The position numbers and the translations under genes were made by a program. From assembly GCA_002418775.1 (NCBI GenBank), contig DIEU01000048.1:1-29758 (forward strand): a DNA stretch of 29,758 bases, read 5' to 3'. Positions 1 to 7,668 of this stretch are shown in pieces (position 1 is the first letter of the stretch; each line of letters begins with the position of its first letter). The DNA is from Firmicutes bacterium UBA5766. GTDB lineage: Bacteria; Bacillota; Desulfotomaculia; Desulfotomaculales; Nap2-2B. The notes beneath the pieces were generated by a model, which was not told the origin of the DNA, made no database searches, and saw only the letters and a program-made list of their open reading frames with translations.

Positions 1-148
1 GGATCAAAAACTTTTGACTCTAAAGTTCCCATTAATTCAGATTAATTCAGAAAGAGAGTCTTTCTTCTGGGTTATGAATTTTTCTTGAAGATCAGACAAG
101 AAAAGGGACACCAGTTTTCTGACAAAAGAGCTAACTGTGGCAAACAAT

Positions 149-182
149 AGGCCCCGCATATACTTGCGGGGCTTGGTTTTTT

Positions 183-183
<1 letters not shown>
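149..183 (+). terminator. Rho-independent terminator, rightward
   Basis: An 8-bp GC-rich stem (151-158 with 165-172, loop of six) is followed by a T-rich tract at 173-183. The T tract lies on the right, so it should stop a rightward transcript entering from beyond the left edge. It sits 8-10 bases past the 3' end of the leftward tRNA and may also act weakly on that transcript, but the leftward side has no good T run. Bases 1-148 hold no gene that I can support on either strand. Confidence 0.65.
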
Positions 184-258
<75 letters not shown>

Positions 259-274
259 ATTTTTTTGCTATTTA

Positions 275-304
275 ATTATAGGATAAATTTTATCAGCGTG
301 TCAA
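275..304 (-). promoter_or_regulatory. Sigma-A-type promoter of tRNA-Trp
   Basis: On the minus strand a perfect -35 TTGACA (304-299) and a perfect -10 TATAAT (280-275) are separated by 18 bp. The expected start is near 268, which leaves a leader of about ten bases before the tRNA at 258. The match and position make this the obvious tRNA promoter. Confidence 0.88.
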
Positions 305-407
305 GTGGACTTACCTGCTCATGAAAAATAAAAGAAGTGCAGGAATCCGGCCTTCTCATGAAGAATATATACGTTAAAAAGCACTATCATTTCAGGGGGT
401 ATTTTTT

Positions 408-581
408 TTGGATAAGCGGTGTATGTTATGCGGACGTCTTTTTGAGATTGAGGAAGCGGCCCCTGACCCATATGATGACGAGGATGACATCCCGAAGAAA
501 TCTACGAGCATTTGCCTGCTCTGCCAGGCCAAACTGCGGCATGAAGCGGATGAGTCGCAGAAATCACCCAAACCTATGTAA
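408..581 (+). CDS. Small two-CxxC (zinc-ribbon-like) protein, YlaI/DUF2197-like
   Basis: A 57-residue frame starts at TTG 408, eight bases after the ribosome-binding site AGGGGG (394-399), and ends at TAA 579-581. It begins MDKRCMLCGRLFEIEEA, has an acidic stretch (PDPYDDEDD) and then CLLCQAKL, so two CxxC pairs (residues 5-8 and about 36-39) could bind one zinc ion. The spacing and the E-I-E-E after the first pair recall the small YlaI/DUF2197 proteins of Firmicutes; that assignment is by eye. It lies 27 bases before the UPF0182 gene, with AAGGAGG between them, so the two are probably co-transcribed. The longer open frame at 337-630 in another phase has no ribosome-binding site and a composition unlike a protein. 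Function is unknown. Confidence 0.72.
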   Translation: MDKRCMLCGRLFEIEEAAPDPYDDEDDIPKKSTSICLLCQAKLRHEADESQKSPKPM

Positions 582-608
582 AAGATTACATATAAGGAGG
601 CCATTTTA

Positions 609-3347
609 TTGCGTTCATTTCGACCGCTAACAATAGGGATCCTGGTAGCCCTTTTTTTGTTTTTTTTGCTTGCTAAATGGGGCGGGCATCTGTATGTAGA
701 TTGGATGTGGTTTAAAAGCTTAAATTATCAGTTTGTCTATGTAACCCGTTATATCTCAGAGATACTTCTTCGCGTGGCGGTATTTGTTATAACCTTTCTG
801 CTGCTGTTTTTAAGCCTCATGCTGACACGCCGGACGATAACTTCGGCAGCGCAATCATCCAAACAGATTGAAGAGGGAGGCGTAATAACATTACAGCGTT
901 CTCCTGTGCTTCAGTTTGTAAACAATAAGACTGTTACTGCCGTGTTTGTTGTGCTGAGCGTTTTAATGGGTTTGATGGTAAGTTCGTCAGTAACAGGGGA
1001 CTGGGTAATCCTACAAAAATTTCTTCATCCCAGCACATTTGGTTTGAAGGACCCAATCTTTAATAAGGATATAGGTTTCTATGTTTTTCAATTGCCATTT
1101 TTTCAGTTTCTCTATAAATTGTCAGTCTCGCTAGTAATTCTTGTTGCTGCCTGGACTGTCCTGGCCTATTTTCTGGCCAGCGCTGCAAGCGGGAACCTCA
1201 GCGTAAGGAAATTCTTTGATATTACAGCGGCCCGCTATCATCTTTCTGTTTTGCTGGCTGTTTATTTCCTTTTGAAGGCATGGGGATACAGACTGCAGCA
1301 GTATACCATTCTGCATTCCGCAAAGGGTGTTGTATTCGGGCCGGGGTATACAGATGTTCATGCAAACCTGCTGGCCTATAAAGTCATGTTTTTCCTTGCC
1401 GCGATTACAGGTATTATAGTTTTGGTTAATATTTTCATGCGGCGCTTCCGTTTTATTGTTTATGTAATAGGATTCATGATTGTTGCCTCAATTATTTTAA
1501 ACGGGATTTATCCTTCATTAGTCCAAAAACTTGTCGTTCTGCCCAGTGAAATGGACAAGGAGAAACCCTATATTGAAAACAGCATTAAATACACGCGTAT
1601 TGCTTATAATCTTGATTCTATCGAAAAGAAATTGTTCCCTGCAGGAAAAACATTAAGTATTGATGATGTCAAGGAAAATCAGGATACGATAAAAAACATC
1701 CGTTTATGGGATTACAGGCCTTTACAGCAGACATACAGTCAATTACAGGAAATGCGCACTTATTATGAATTTAAGGACATCGATATTGATCGTTATAATA
1801 TTGACGGCCAATACCGTCAGGTGATGCTGGCGGCCAGGGAATTAAATCAGGAACTTCTTCCCGATCAGGCTAAAACCTGGGTTAATCAGCATTTGAAATA
1901 TACACACGGATATGGAATTGCCATGAGTCCGGTAACAGAGATTACAAGTGAAGGTCTCCCGAACCTGCTTATCAAAGACATTCCACCAACGACAAGTACA
2001 AATTTAAAAGTGAACAGGCCCGAGATTTACTTTGGCGAACTGACCAATAATTATGTCATAGTCAATACCCGCAGCCAGGAGTTTAATTATCCTATGGGTG
2101 ATGATAATGCCTGGTCGACTTATCAAGGCAAAGATGGTGTTAAAATTGGTTCTATAGTCCGCCGTTTGATTTTTGCCCTTACTTTTAATGATTATAAACT
2201 TTTGCTTTCAGGCGATGTAAGCAGCGAAAGCCAGGCGCTTTACTATCGCAGTCTATCCCAGCGTGTTCCTAAAATAGCTCCTTTTCTTCTTTATGATAAA
2301 GATCCGTATCTTGTGCTTGATAACGGCAAACTATACTGGATGTGGGACGCATATACAACTACCGATATGTTTCCATACTCCGAACCGTTTTCAAATAAGA
2401 TGAATTATATCCGGAATTCGGTAAAAGTTGTGGTTGACGCCTACACCGGTAAAGTTACGTTTTATATTGCAGACCCTGAGGATCCTGTGCTGGAGACTTA
2501 TCAAAAAATATTTCCCGGACTTTTTACTTCGGAAATGCCTTCCGGATTGAAGGAGCATATTCGTTATCCGGAAGATCTGTTTACAGTTCAAGCCAATAAA
2601 TATATGGTTTACCACATGCAGAATTACCGTGTTTTTTATAATAAGGAAGACAAGTGGGATTTGCCGACCGAAATTTTCGGCAGTGAGGAGCAGACCATGG
2701 AATCTTACTATACCATTGCCAGGCTGCCCGGGGAAGAAAAGCCGGAATATATACAGATTATGCCTTTCACGCCCCATAATAAAAAGAATATGATTGCCTG
2801 GTTCACCGGCCGCTCAGACGGCAAAAATTACGGCAAACTGCTCGTTTATGAATTTCCGAAGCAGGAACTGGTCTATGGACCCATGCAGGTGGAGGCCAGG
2901 ATAAATCAGGACACAACTATTTCACAGCAGCTTTCCCTGTGGGACCAAAGGGGATCTCAAGTTATCCGCGGTAATTTGATGGTTATCCCGGTAAAGGATT
3001 CCCTGATTTATGTTGAACCTTTATATCTTCAGGCGGCACAGGGGAAAATGCCCGAACTCAGCCGTGTAATCGTTGCGCATGGCGACCATGTAGTTATGGA
3101 GAGAACACTTGAGGCGTCCCTGGAAAAAATCTTCGGCGGGCAGGATATTATGGGATCGTCCAACGAACAAACTGACGGCGCCCAGGGGACTGATGCGGTA
3201 GAAACTGTTTCCAGCCTTGCCCATAAAGCGAGCCAGCTTTTTGATGAGGCGCAAAAGAAAATTGCCGGCGGGGACTGGGCGGGTTATGGAAATTTGATGG
3301 GGCAGTTAGAAGATACTTTAAATGAACTGGCCGACAAGGCCAAGTGA
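609..3347 (+). CDS. UPF0182 family integral membrane protein
   Basis: A 912-residue protein with a TTG start at 609, eight bases after AAGGAGG (594-600). The first ~300 residues hold about seven hydrophobic segments (near 8-24, 50-70, 110-128, 165-190, 210-226, 258-280 and 283-300). A long, mostly hydrophilic domain follows, probably outside the membrane, with family-like stretches such as NRPEIYFGE and WDYRPLQQTYSQLQ. The C-terminus (about 865-912) is helical and acidic (LMGQLEDTLNELADKAK). Length and architecture fit UPF0182 (Pfam PF03699), widespread in Actinobacteria, Cyanobacteria and spore-forming Clostridia and with no established function that I know of. The gene is intact. It follows the small CxxC gene and precedes pfkA by 45 bases, so it may share their transcript. 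Confidence 0.93.
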   Translation: MRSFRPLTIGILVALFLFFLLAKWGGHLYVDWMWFKSLNYQFVYVTRYISEILLRVAVFVITFLLLFLSLMLTRRTITSAAQSSKQIEEGGVITLQRSPVLQFVNNKTVTAVFVVLSVLMGLMVSSSVTGDWVILQKFLHPSTFGLKDPIFNKDIGFYVFQLPFFQFLYKLSVSLVILVAAWTVLAYFLASAASGNLSVRKFFDITAARYHLSVLLAVYFLLKAWGYRLQQYTILHSAKGVVFGPGYTDVHANLLAYKVMFFLAAITGIIVLVNIFMRRFRFIVYVIGFMIVASIILNGIYPSLVQKLVVLPSEMDKEKPYIENSIKYTRIAYNLDSIEKKLFPAGKTLSIDDVKENQDTIKNIRLWDYRPLQQTYSQLQEMRTYYEFKDIDIDRYNIDGQYRQVMLAARELNQELLPDQAKTWVNQHLKYTHGYGIAMSPVTEITSEGLPNLLIKDIPPTTSTNLKVNRPEIYFGELTNNYVIVNTRSQEFNYPMGDDNAWSTYQGKDGVKIGSIVRRLIFALTFNDYKLLLSGDVSSESQALYYRSLSQRVPKIAPFLLYDKDPYLVLDNGKLYWMWDAYTTTDMFPYSEPFSNKMNYIRNSVKVVVDAYTGKVTFYIADPEDPVLETYQKIFPGLFTSEMPSGLKEHIRYPEDLFTVQANKYMVYHMQNYRVFYNKEDKWDLPTEIFGSEEQTMESYYTIARLPGEEKPEYIQIMPFTPHNKKNMIAWFTGRSDGKNYGKLLVYEFPKQELVYGPMQVEARINQDTTISQQLSLWDQRGSQVIRGNLMVIPVKDSLIYVEPLYLQAAQGKMPELSRVIVAHGDHVVMERTLEASLEKIFGGQDIMGSSNEQTDGAQGTDAVETVSSLAHKASQLFDEAQKKIAGGDWAGYGNLMGQLEDTLNELADKAK

Positions 3348-3392
3348 GGGAAGAAATAAAATAATTACTTGGAATAAAAGGGGGTTGCTTTA

Positions 3393-4481
3393 ATGGGCAA
3401 GATACGAAATATAGGTATGCTTACCGGTGGCGGGGATGCGCCCGGCCTCAATGCAGTTGTCCGGGCTGTTGTTAAGACTGCCAAACAATATGGCCTTGGT
3501 GTTGTTGGTTTTTTAAACGGGTTTGGGGGACTTATCAAAAACCAGGTGCGTGAGTTGAATGAGCGTGATGTTGCAGGAATACTTCCACGCGGGGGGACGA
3601 TTCTGGGCACAACAAACCGGGACAACCCTTTTTGTTATCCCATAGTGAAGGATGGTAAAAAGGTATACGTAGATGTGTCCGATCGGATATTCGAGAATAT
3701 CGGCATTCAAGAGGTTGATGCGTTGATTATTATTGGCGGAGATGGAAGTCTTGCCATCGGAAGAGACTTGCATGAAAAGGGTTTACCGGTTGTTGGCGTC
3801 CCGAAAACAATTGATAACGATCTTTGGGCAACGGAACAGACTTTCGGTTTTGACAGCGCAATGACTACTGCAACCGAAGCCTTGGATAAGCTGCACACAA
3901 CAGCAGAATCCCACCACCGCGTTATGGTGCTGGAAGTTATGGGGCGTTATGCGGGATGGATTGCGCTTACCTCAGGCATTGCCGGCGGCGCGGACACTAT
4001 CCTTATTCCTGAAATACCTTATAATATAGAAAGTATAGTTAAAAAAATCAACGAAAGAAGCCGTCAGGAAAAACAGTTTAGTATTGTTGTAGTGGCTGAA
4101 GGCGCCACGCCTATTGGAGGCGAAATGGTTGTGCAAAAAAGAATTGAGGACAGCTTTGAACCTGTAAGGCTTGGAGGAATCGGCAATGTATTGGGCAGGC
4201 AACTGGAAGAAGTAACAGGAAAAGAAACCAGGGTAACGGTTTTGGGACACCTCCAGCGGGGGGGATCGCCAACGCCATATGATCGCATCCTGGCAACCCG
4301 TTATGGCACAGGCGCTGTAAAATTGATTATGGACGGACGTTTTGGGGAAATGGTTTGTTTAACCGGCCCGACAATTTCGTCGGTGCCTTTAAAGGAAGCC
4401 GCGGGAAAAATACGCCAGGTTCCCCTGGACAGCGATTTGATCTATTCCGCACGGATGCTGGGAATTTCAATGGGTGATTAA
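3393..4481 (+). CDS. pfkA: 6-phosphofructokinase (group III type)
   Basis: A 362-residue enzyme that phosphorylates fructose 6-phosphate to fructose 1,6-bisphosphate, the committed step of glycolysis. The nucleotide loop is TGGGDAPGLN (11-20) and the second phosphate-site motif is GGDGS (115-119). The catalytic loop PKTIDND (137-143) carries the acids D141 and D143, and MGRYAGW and HLQRGGSPTPYDR are also conserved. The Gly in GGDGS is the mark of ATP-dependent enzymes, while the Lys in PKTIDND (K138) is typical of pyrophosphate-dependent and of group III ATP-dependent enzymes. ATP is therefore the likelier donor, but not certain. At 362 residues it is longer than the ~320 of classical PfkA, also as in group III. 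The ATG start follows AAGGGGG by about eight bases. Confidence 0.93.
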   Translation: MGKIRNIGMLTGGGDAPGLNAVVRAVVKTAKQYGLGVVGFLNGFGGLIKNQVRELNERDVAGILPRGGTILGTTNRDNPFCYPIVKDGKKVYVDVSDRIFENIGIQEVDALIIIGGDGSLAIGRDLHEKGLPVVGVPKTIDNDLWATEQTFGFDSAMTTATEALDKLHTTAESHHRVMVLEVMGRYAGWIALTSGIAGGADTILIPEIPYNIESIVKKINERSRQEKQFSIVVVAEGATPIGGEMVVQKRIEDSFEPVRLGGIGNVLGRQLEEVTGKETRVTVLGHLQRGGSPTPYDRILATRYGTGAVKLIMDGRFGEMVCLTGPTISSVPLKEAAGKIRQVPLDSDLIYSARMLGISMGD

Positions 4482-4580
4482 TTTAAGCTAAAAATCGTCA
4501 AAACATTACCATATATTAACAAGGTAATATCTGCCACGCTGTCGAATGTATTTGGTGTAATGATTGCGGGGTAGATATTA

Positions 4581-5108
4581 ATGATTAAAATATCAAGACT
4601 CTTTATTTGTCTTGGAAACCTGTATAAGAAAAAGGCGCTATTTTGGTTCCCGGTAGTATTAATCTGCAGTGTTTTTATACCGGGGCTCTGTATGAGCAGT
4701 GGGTCTGCCGAAAAGACATCCAGCTTAAAGAACGATTTAGCGGAAGTCATCAATGAGGGAATAAGTGACAATAACTGGTGGCATGCTAATAGCCTTGAAG
4801 AAGTAAGGACAATCTTATCCCGTTATTACACAGGAGATTTACTGGATCAGCTGAGTCAGGATTGCTGGGAATTTATTCGGCAGCCGACCGATTGGTACTG
4901 TCGGGATTCTTTAACAGACATCAAAATAATACGTCAGGATAAATCCCGGGCAGAAGTTATAGCCCCCTTAAAAGATTATGATTTGTTGACAGGTGAGTGC
5001 AGGGCAGGGGAGGCCAAATATATTTTAATAAAAACAGAACAGGGCTGGCGAATCTGTTCCGCCCGGTATAATTGGCCGCAAGACAGTGAAGGGGAATTGT
5101 CCCGTTGA
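4581..5108 (+). CDS. Membrane-anchored or exported protein of unknown function
   Basis: A 175-residue protein that I do not recognise. After a basic N-terminus there is one hydrophobic segment (about 20-37, FWFPVVLICSVFIPGLC), which could be a signal anchor or signal peptide. The remaining ~135 residues look like a small mixed alpha/beta domain rich in Trp (NNWWHAN, CWEF, DWYC, GWRICSARYNW), ending in the kind of beta-hairpin (YILIKTEQGWRI) seen in NTF2-like or DUF4878-like domains. That resemblance is weak. The stop codon overlaps the TTG start of the glycosyltransferase (TTGA, 5105-5108), so the two are translationally coupled and may work together at the membrane. The ATG at 4581 has only a weak upstream GGGG. 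Confidence 0.75.
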   Translation: MIKISRLFICLGNLYKKKALFWFPVVLICSVFIPGLCMSSGSAEKTSSLKNDLAEVINEGISDNNWWHANSLEEVRTILSRYYTGDLLDQLSQDCWEFIRQPTDWYCRDSLTDIKIIRQDKSRAEVIAPLKDYDLLTGECRAGEAKYILIKTEQGWRICSARYNWPQDSEGELSR

Positions 5109-6280
5109 AGATAGGTTTTTTTACAGATAGTTATTTCCCATATACCAGTGGGGTCGTCCATTCAATAGATACATTCAATCAGGAACTGGTTGCCCTGGGC
5201 CACGAAGTATTTATTTTTGCCCCCAGTTACCCCAACATTCAGGATGATCAGGAAAACGTATTTCGCTTTAGTTCTCTTCCCGCGCCAACAAATCGTGATT
5301 TTGCGCTGGCCTTCCCCTATTCGTTTCATTTGGGAAATATTCTGGAAAAATGGCAGCCTGAAATAATCCACGCTCATTCCCCTTTTATTCTTGGTCATGT
5401 CGGGTCGAGATGCGCCCGCCGGTTACAGATTCCGCTTGTTTTTACATTCCATACACTCTACGAAGAATATGTTCATTATTTTCCCATCGCCCAGAAGATA
5501 ACCAAGAATGTTGTCAGGGGTATTTCAAGGAATTTTTGCAATCAAAGCAATGTTGTCATAGTGCCTACCGAAGTTGTTCGTGAACATTTATTACAAATGG
5601 GTGTTTCCACACGGATTAAAAAGATCCCTACAGGTATTAGATTAAGCGAGTTCTCAAATCCGGACAGGTTCTGGCTGAAGAAACACTACGGCATTCCTGG
5701 CGCAAGTAAAGTCCTTCTTTTTGTCGGCCGGTTGGGGCAGGAGAAAAATATATACTTCTTGCTTAAATGTTTCGAAAAAATCTTGGCTGGAGTGCCAAAG
5801 ACTTTTCTGGTGCTGGTCGGCAGCGGTCCCGAGGAGGATGAGTTAAAGAACTGGGCAGTTGACAGCGGTATTAGCGATAACATTATTTTTGCAGGAAAAA
5901 AAGATAAAAGCGAAATGGCCCGTCATTATGCGGGATCAGATCTTTTTGTCTTTACTTCATTAACAGAAACTCAGGGCCTGGTAATTGCAGAGGCTAAAGC
6001 CGCCGGGATCCCGTCTGTTGCAGTTAGGGCAAACGGTGTATGTGAGATGGTGGACGATGGTGAAGACGGATACCTTACCGATTTTGACAAGGATTCTTTT
6101 ATTGAAAAGGTTGTCCTGCTTTTAAAAGATAATGAGCTTCGAAAGAAATTTTCTGAAAAGGCCAAAGAAAATGTTAAAAAGATCTCTTCCAGACGGTGCG
6201 CTTTGGATTTAATTGAGAGCTACCAGGAAGTGCTGCAGGCGGGAGGGGTGAAAAAGTACCTGGTTAACGGTGAAAAGTAG
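5105..6280 (+). CDS. Glycosyltransferase family 4, probable diacylglycerol or lipid glycosyltransferase
   Basis: A 391-residue GT-B enzyme that transfers a sugar from a nucleotide donor. The N-terminal Rossmann half opens MKIGFFTDSYFPYTSGVVHS, a signature shared with 1,2-diacylglycerol glucosyltransferases and the mannosyltransferases of the same branch; HAHSPFILGHVG (89-100) is also conserved. The C-terminal half has the donor site FVGRLGQEKN (206-215) and the retaining-enzyme EX7E motif, E288 and E296 in TETQGLVIAEA, followed by GVCEMVDDGEDGYL. A cytoplasmic, membrane-associated role in glycolipid synthesis is an inference; wall or capsule glycosylation is possible. The TTG start overlaps the preceding stop and a GAAGGGG lies upstream. 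It appears to be the last gene of the rightward group. Confidence 0.88.
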   Translation: MKIGFFTDSYFPYTSGVVHSIDTFNQELVALGHEVFIFAPSYPNIQDDQENVFRFSSLPAPTNRDFALAFPYSFHLGNILEKWQPEIIHAHSPFILGHVGSRCARRLQIPLVFTFHTLYEEYVHYFPIAQKITKNVVRGISRNFCNQSNVVIVPTEVVREHLLQMGVSTRIKKIPTGIRLSEFSNPDRFWLKKHYGIPGASKVLLFVGRLGQEKNIYFLLKCFEKILAGVPKTFLVLVGSGPEEDELKNWAVDSGISDNIIFAGKKDKSEMARHYAGSDLFVFTSLTETQGLVIAEAKAAGIPSVAVRANGVCEMVDDGEDGYLTDFDKDSFIEKVVLLLKDNELRKKFSEKAKENVKKISSRRCALDLIESYQEVLQAGGVKKYLVNGEK

Positions 6281-6353
6281 CACGTAAGTTTTTATTATTA
6301 GTTTACATAATATCTATTATGGGAACCAATTAAGAAAAGTACCTTTTCCTTTT

Positions 6354-6557
6354 TTATTGTTTTTTTGCCTCTTCCATCATTACAGGCTCTGCTGTTAAAA
6401 AAATGCCATAATCGGGGGCCTCCAGGCATAGGCCGCAATTATCGCATACTTTTTTATCATCCAGACAACATATAAAACACTCGCAACAGTTGTCGCAGAT
6501 CTTATATTTTTCCAGCATACACATTTTAAGAATATGCTTTTGTTTTTTGTTCCTCAT
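6354..6557 (-). CDS. Cysteine-rich small protein, putative metal-binding
   Basis: A 67-residue protein with ten cysteines between residues 13 and 44. Two related clusters, CDNCCECFICC (21-31) and CDNCGLC (38-44), suggest zinc, copper or iron-sulfur binding. A well-placed AAGGAAG (6570-6564) lies six bases before the ATG, which argues for a real gene. It stands alone on the minus strand between the rightward glycosyltransferase and the leftward pst genes, so context gives no function. It has no hydrophobic segment and is likely cytoplasmic. I do not recognise a family. Confidence 0.72.
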   Translation of the reverse strand: MRNKKQKHILKMCMLEKYKICDNCCECFICCLDDKKVCDNCGLCLEAPDYGIFLTAEPVMMEEAKKQ

Positions 6558-6819
6558 TGACAGCTTCCTTGCAAAGGAATCTTTTGTATAAGCTTATCCT
6601 CTTTTTCATAAAAAAGCATTCCATTTACCTTCAATTAACTAAAATAAAAGTTGAACTGATTACTTGATATGTTCAAAAGAAGTTTAATCTTCTTCTCTTT
6701 TGTTATGCGGAAATTTTTAGTTCCCTTAAATAACTAAAACAAGAGGTGAAAGGTGAAAACTGAAAAAATGTGCATATATCATATATATTATGGGAAAATC
6801 TTTTTAGGCAGGATTGTTA
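6558..6819. other. AT-rich intergenic region without a supported gene
   Basis: This 262-base stretch lies upstream of the cysteine-rich gene and downstream of pstA. It has a weak hairpin (AGAAG...CTTCT near 6674-6690, T-rich on the minus strand) that might end the pst transcript, and AT-rich runs that could hold a promoter for the cysteine-rich gene. I see no convincing open frame, RNA gene or repeat. Confidence 0.5.
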
Positions 6820-7668
6820 TTAATTGTTTCCTTTCATTCTGGCGAGGAAGTAACCGGAAAGCAATCGTGTTAAAAGATTAATTAGGATTACTATGATTAC
6901 GAGAATTACACTTGTCGCCATAGCCTGTTTGATCAGTAGTCCCCTATCACCGGGCATTTCAGTCACTAATAGATATAAATGAAGCGCCAAAGTTCTTCCG
7001 CCGTGGAATAAGGAACCAGGCGTAAGCATGCTTAATCCGAGAGTTGCGTATAAGCAGGCGGTTTCCTCAATTACACGGCCGACGCAAAGTATGACTGCGG
7101 TTATAATTCCAGGTAAAGCTGCAGGTAAAATAACTTTAGTAATTGTCTGCCACTTAGTAGCGCCAAGAGCAAGACTTGCCTCTATGTGAGAAGCAGGTAC
7201 TGATCTGATTGCTTCTTCCGAGGCAAGGATCATTGTTGGCAGAACAAGGCAGGCCATTGTTAAAGCGCCCGCCAACAAGCATTGTGTGCCGAGTAATACA
7301 ATTACAAAAAGAGCCATGCCAAAAAGCCCGAAGATAATTGAAGGAACGCCTGCCAGAGTTTCTATACCATAGCGGACAAATTCGCTGAACCTGCCTTTAG
7401 GGGCATACAAAGAAAGGTAGATAGCTGTTCCCAGGCCAAGAGGCGCCGAAAGAACAAGAGTCAGAAGAACGATATAAATAGTGCAGACTATTGCTGGAAG
7501 GATCCCTCCTTCAGGGATCGAGTTGCTAATAAAACTCCATGAAATTACTGATAATCCGTGGTAAAAAATAAAGCCAATCAAGATGGCAAGTATTAGAAAA
7601 ACAATTAAACCGGATAACCAGGTTAATAGCCAGGCAATCTTTTGGGCTGTTTTAGGAGAAATATTCAT
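6820..7668 (-). CDS. pstA: Phosphate ABC transporter permease PstA
   Basis: A 282-residue inner-membrane permease of the high-affinity phosphate importer. About six hydrophobic segments are visible, starting with WLLTWLSGLIVFLILAILIGF. The EAA loop that contacts the ATPase is IEASLALGATKWQTITKVILPAALPG (about 162-187), followed by the family-typical RVIEETACLYATLG. It overlaps pstC by four bases (ATGA), so translation is coupled. Normally PstA pairs with PstC and with the PstB ATPase and PstS binding protein. Neither pstB nor phoU follows: about 260 bases of non-coding DNA and then the cysteine-rich gene come next. Confidence 0.95.
   Translation of the reverse strand: MNISPKTAQKIAWLLTWLSGLIVFLILAILIGFIFYHGLSVISWSFISNSIPEGGILPAIVCTIYIVLLTLVLSAPLGLGTAIYLSLYAPKGRFSEFVRYGIETLAGVPSIIFGLFGMALFVIVLLGTQCLLAGALTMACLVLPTMILASEEAIRSVPASHIEASLALGATKWQTITKVILPAALPGIITAVILCVGRVIEETACLYATLGLSMLTPGSLFHGGRTLALHLYLLVTEMPGDRGLLIKQAMATSVILVIIVILINLLTRLLSGYFLARMKGNN

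Noticed and set aside
1..148. Possible tail or head of a gene at the left edge
   Set aside because: A rightward terminator follows, but no frame has clear coding character, and a leftward ATG near 35 has no ribosome-binding site and runs off the window after about ten codons.
337..630. A 97-codon open frame overlapping the small CxxC gene and the UPF0182 start
   Set aside because: It has no ribosome-binding site, runs past the UPF0182 ribosome-binding site and start, and its product is Arg/Met-rich without family features. The 408-581 frame in another phase is far better supported.
6331..6360. Possible terminator after the glycosyltransferase (GAAAAG/CTTTTC then T run)
   Set aside because: The stem is only six AT-rich pairs with a three-base loop and would be very weak, although the T run is long; left uncalled.
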